Of a stretch of 14,689 nt of DNA, positions 12,305 through 14,689 are shown piece by piece. Made by a program: the position numbers and the translations under genes. The DNA comes from Candidatus Woesearchaeota archaeon (GTDB taxonomy: Archaea > Nanobdellota > Nanobdellia > SCGC-AAA011-G17 > JACQNH01). The notes below the pieces were generated by a model. It saw only the letters and a program-made list of their open reading frames with translations, ran no database searches and was not told the origin of the DNA. Location of the stretch: positions 1 to 14,689 of the forward strand of contig JACQNH010000052.1 of NCBI GenBank assembly GCA_016203175.1. The letters run 5' to 3'. How positions within the stretch are numbered: the first letter of the stretch is position 1; every line of letters begins with the position of its first letter.

Positions 12305-13039
12305 TTAATCTTTCCTCTTTCCAACAACAATCAAGCTTAAACCAAAACCAAAAGAAATATTATTCTCAACAACTTTAAACCAAAAGTCAAGTAGCTTATT
12401 CAATAATAAATTTAATCCTTTCTTATCTTCATATCTATGTTTTTCAGGGATTTTCATATGAAATACCTTTTCAAAAATAAAATAAGGGAAAAAACCCAAA
12501 GTATTCCAATACCTGCTTTTAATAACCTCAAAACCATTATTTTCAAGTTTTTCAATTAATTCCCTTTTTGAATATCTTCTGTAATGCCCTATCAACTTAT
12601 CCCTTTCACCATATAAAAATCTAAAAGCAGGAACTAAAATAATTACTAAAGAATTTTTATTTGTAACATCATAAATGCTTTTAATAATTCCAGCATCATC
12701 TTCAACATGTTCAATAACATCTACGCATATTACATTATCAAACTTTCTCTTTAATTTTTTTAAATCCATCCCACCAACATTATATAATTTAATTCTCTTA
12801 TCCTTTTCACAAACCTTTTTAGAAAATTCAAATAAATCTTTAGTAGGCTCAATACCAACAACTTCCCTTCCTTCATTATCTAATTCCCTGACTAAATGCC
12901 CAGTTCCACAACCAACATCCAAAACATTCCCATTCTGTAAAAATTTCTTTATAACCTTCCTTACATTCTTGCTTCTATAATCAGTCTCTTGAAACCTAAA
13001 TAAATTCTCATAATGCTTAACCAAATTTTCTTCATTCAT
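12305..13039 (-). CDS. Class I SAM-dependent methyltransferase (244 aa)
   Basis: Motif I NVLDVGCGTGHL spans residues 38-49, and EVVGIEPT (Glu64) ends strand 2. DNVICVDVIEHVEDD is the motif IV region with the I-E-H triplet common in Methyltransf_11/23 enzymes. VPAFRFLYGERDKLIGHYRRYSKREL matches the D-x-x-x-G-H-x-R-R-Y block of envelope/lipid-glycan-associated methyltransferases. A hydrophobic aromatic stretch (TLGFFPYFIFEKVF) could contact the membrane. A TATA box at 13061-13068 gives its ATG at 13039 a leaderless promoter, although the upstream GT-C gene ends only 22 nt away and read-through is possible. Acceptor unknown; a glycan or lipid-linked sugar is inferred from the neighbours. Confidence 0.88.
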   Translation of the reverse strand: MNEENLVKHYENLFRFQETDYRSKNVRKVIKKFLQNGNVLDVGCGTGHLVRELDNEGREVVGIEPTKDLFEFSKKVCEKDKRIKLYNVGGMDLKKLKRKFDNVICVDVIEHVEDDAGIIKSIYDVTNKNSLVIILVPAFRFLYGERDKLIGHYRRYSKRELIEKLENNGFEVIKSRYWNTLGFFPYFIFEKVFHMKIPEKHRYEDKKGLNLLLNKLLDFWFKVVENNISFGFGLSLIVVGKRKD

Positions 13040-13060
13040 AAAAACTCATAATTCTAAGAT

Positions 13061-13068
13061 TTTATAAA
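13061..13068 (-). promoter_or_regulatory. TATA box for the 244-aa methyltransferase
   Basis: TTTATAAA is centred about 25 nt upstream of the minus-strand ATG at 13039 and overlaps the last codons of the upstream gene. No Shine-Dalgarno precedes the ATG. Confidence 0.5.
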
Positions 13069-14495
13069 CCTACCTTTTTAAACACCTTTAAAGCCTTATA
13101 ATCCTTAAATAATTCAAAACCATCATCAGTTTTACCATTATCCCCAATTAAAATCCAGTAATTAACATTAGAATAATCCCTTAAATCTGTTCTTAAATAC
13201 TTTAAACTCAATTCCAATTTTCTTAAATTATTTATTCTGCTTTTGCTCTCAAACCTATAATCCCTAAATAAATCCTCACCCTTCAATCCTAATTTGTATT
13301 CACTATACCTTACAAATTCTTTAATCTTATCCCCCCAATATAAAGTATCCAAATAAGACGCTTCTTCCTCACTTCCCCCTTCATACCCAACAATAAATCT
13401 TTCATTCTTTAAATCATTCTCAATTTGTTTTAAATCCTCTACTATAACCTGGTTATTGCTTAAAAAATAATTTGCAGTTAATAAAGTAACAATAGTTATA
13501 CTAGCAACTAAACCTAAAATTAATTCTTTTTTACTTACATTTCTACTAATTAATAAAAGGATTATAGGCATTATAGCAATAAAAAATCTAAATTGAAAAT
13601 TAAATAAAAACAAGATCAAACACAAAATTAAGAATATTCCAGTTTTTCTTTTTTCTACCCAATTAACAAAAATCAATCTGTATAATAAAGGACTGATAAT
13701 AACTAAAATAATTAAATATTTTAAAATACTATGCTCAGGCAGCCCGTCAGGAGCTTCACCAATTAAAAAAGATAAATTACTTCCTAACCCCCTCAAAGTT
13801 GAAAAAAATGGCATTGAAAAATAATACCAATCAAATAAAATTCTAATAAAAAAAGTAGCTAAAAAAGAGATTATAACAAAAATTACATCTAAAAATTTCC
13901 TATCATATAAAAAACTTAAAAAGAAAAATACACTAAAATAAAAAGCAGGCCACCAAATTGCAGTTGCTAAACCTAAAATTAAACCACCAAATATTAAATT
14001 TATTAACTTATACTTACTAAAAAAATAATAAGCAATTAAAAATAAGAGTGAAATTAATGGTAAAGGATTAATCCAGGGAGCTAAATACCAGATTAATGGA
14101 GATGTCAAATACAAAAATAAAATTTCAATTCTTTTACTTATCAAAAATAATAGCAATAAAGTCAAAGAAAACCAAACTAAATTCAAAACTTTTACAGCAT
14201 TTAATGAAGGCACTATTTTCAAAACCTGGCCAATAAACCACCCATATAGCCAGCCAGGCGTATTTCTTACCTTTGCATGGCTTATTCCACTAAATTCCTT
14301 TCCAACAGCTAAATATTGAGGCACATCAGAAAACAATACTTTTTCAGATAAAAATGTAAAAACAATCAAAATAAGGAATATACCCCCAATTAACCAAGGA
14401 ACATAATTATTTTTATCCTTAATCACTTCCAGATTTTTCGCAATCTTTTCAGTTTTAACCATTAAATTTAAAGAATTTTCAGCTTTAATAAACAT
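13062..14495 (-). CDS. GT-C-like polytopic membrane protein, possible glycosyltransferase (477 aa)
   Basis: A cytosolic N-terminal tail is followed by a first helix (PWLIGGIFLILIVFTFL) and then a loop with FSDVPQYLAVGKEF. Its Asp (residue 57 from this start) has the position of the catalytic Asp of GT-C enzymes. NTPGWLYGWFIGQVL follows, then about nine to ten helices and a soluble C-terminal domain of about 130 residues. A GT-C sugar transferase using a polyprenyl-phosphate sugar is the best guess. The start is uncertain: TTG 14504, ATG 14495 and ATG 14462 are all in frame. ATG 14495 is the first ATG, but a TTTATTAAA box about 24 nt before 14462 would suit a leaderless start there. It precedes a methyltransferase gene, mirroring the pair at 7951-9935. 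Confidence 0.75.
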   Translation of the reverse strand: MFIKAENSLNLMVKTEKIAKNLEVIKDKNNYVPWLIGGIFLILIVFTFLSEKVLFSDVPQYLAVGKEFSGISHAKVRNTPGWLYGWFIGQVLKIVPSLNAVKVLNLVWFSLTLLLLFLISKRIEILFLYLTSPLIWYLAPWINPLPLISLLFLIAYYFFSKYKLINLIFGGLILGLATAIWWPAFYFSVFFFLSFLYDRKFLDVIFVIISFLATFFIRILFDWYYFSMPFFSTLRGLGSNLSFLIGEAPDGLPEHSILKYLIILVIISPLLYRLIFVNWVEKRKTGIFLILCLILFLFNFQFRFFIAIMPIILLLISRNVSKKELILGLVASITIVTLLTANYFLSNNQVIVEDLKQIENDLKNERFIVGYEGGSEEEASYLDTLYWGDKIKEFVRYSEYKLGLKGEDLFRDYRFESKSRINNLRKLELSLKYLRTDLRDYSNVNYWILIGDNGKTDDGFELFKDYKALKVFKKVGL

Positions 14496-14535
14496 TTCTA
14501 ACAATAAATCCAGAAGATTTTCAATTTTTTAACAG

Positions 14536-14546
14536 TTAAATATATT
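14536..14546 (+). promoter_or_regulatory. TATA box for the right-edge gene
   Basis: TTAAATATATT is centred about 29 nt upstream of the ATG at 14570. The same A/T block could serve the divergent minus-strand gene. Confidence 0.5.
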
Positions 14547-14569
14547 AAACCCCTTTACTTCTAAAATTT

Positions 14570-14689
14570 ATGATAAACCTAAAAGAAGAGTCGATATTTA
14601 AAATGCCAGACTACCTTAAAGAAATTGAAAATAAAAAAGAGATAATAGTAACAGAATATCAAATAATAATAGCAGAAAGAAGACTTGAA
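14570..14689 (+). CDS. 5' end of an unidentified gene (3' end outside window)
   Basis: ATG at 14570 opens a frame that stays open for 40 codons to the window edge: MINLKEESIFKMPDYLKEIE... then KKEIIVTEYQIIIAERRLE. A TATA box 29 nt upstream and the absence of a Shine-Dalgarno match the leaderless pattern of this window. The visible part is charged and probably helical, with no signal peptide. I do not recognise it. Confidence 0.5.
   Translation, partial: MINLKEESIFKMPDYLKEIENKKEIIVTEYQIIIAERRLE

Noticed and set aside
12675..12980. Plus-strand 101-codon open frame
   Set aside because: It is the antisense of the methyltransferase, which has clear SAM-binding motifs. The Ser/Thr/Phe-rich translation looks like complement of Lys/Glu codons.
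1..14689. tRNA, rRNA or other structured RNA gene
   Set aside because: Such genes stand out as G+C-rich islands in A+T-rich archaea. I saw none, and the few intergenic gaps are all A+T-rich.

Overview
The window looks like part of a very A+T-rich archaeal chromosome. It holds an archaeal oligosaccharyltransferase (AglB/STT3). Many start codons lie 24-29 nt downstream of a TTTAWAWA-type TATA box with no ribosome-binding site, which is the archaeal leaderless pattern. A few genes instead carry a GGTGA/GAGGT Shine-Dalgarno that pairs with an archaeal 16S 3' end. A short exported protein begins with the K/R-R-G-Q-A-T + hydrophobic N-terminus that is common in small-genome archaea. Together these suggest a DPANN-type archaeon (Woesearchaeota/Pacearchaeota-like). 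That placement is an inference; no rRNA or tRNA gene is visible to confirm it.

Layout. Positions 2-367 are the tail of an unrecognised gene. Positions 460-2591 encode two exported proteins: a 447-aa signal-peptide protein and a 251-aa pilin-like membrane-anchored protein. Positions 2592-2783 are non-coding and contain two exact tandem copies of a 64-bp unit built from TTAAGA/TCTTAA hexamers, just ahead of the aglB promoter. aglB occupies 2784-5495. After it come a 44-codon antitoxin-like mini-ORF (5499-5633), a HicB/HicA toxin-antitoxin pair (5693-6155) and a family 2 glycosyltransferase (6159-7046). A Fic protein gene (7106-7954) has its promoter framed by a perfect 10-bp inverted repeat. 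On the minus strand a membrane GT-C-type glycosyltransferase (9935-8574) is translationally coupled to a SAM methyltransferase (8577-7951). A divergent promoter region follows, then a plus-strand GT-C-like membrane protein (10131-11660) and a second toxin-antitoxin-like pair, a DUF4258 protein with a zinc-finger/AbrB fusion (11687-12275). A second minus-strand pair of GT-C-like protein (14495-13062) and methyltransferase (13039-12305) follows. The start of an unidentified gene (14570-14689) runs off the right edge.

How it fits together. The backbone is a protein-glycosylation locus. The GT2 enzyme and the multi-membrane GT-C proteins would build or extend a lipid-linked glycan, the two methyltransferases are plausible glycan-modifying enzymes, and AglB would transfer the glycan to Asn-X-Ser/Thr sites outside the membrane. 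Threaded through it are HicBA, DUF4258 + zinc-finger/AbrB, Fic and a possible orphan antitoxin remnant. Three of these regulatory or toxin loci, or aglB itself, have conspicuous repeat or inverted-repeat arrays at their promoters. The two exported proteins beside aglB contain no N-X-S/T sequon, so they are unlikely to be its substrates. No CRISPR, insertion sequence or RNA gene was seen.
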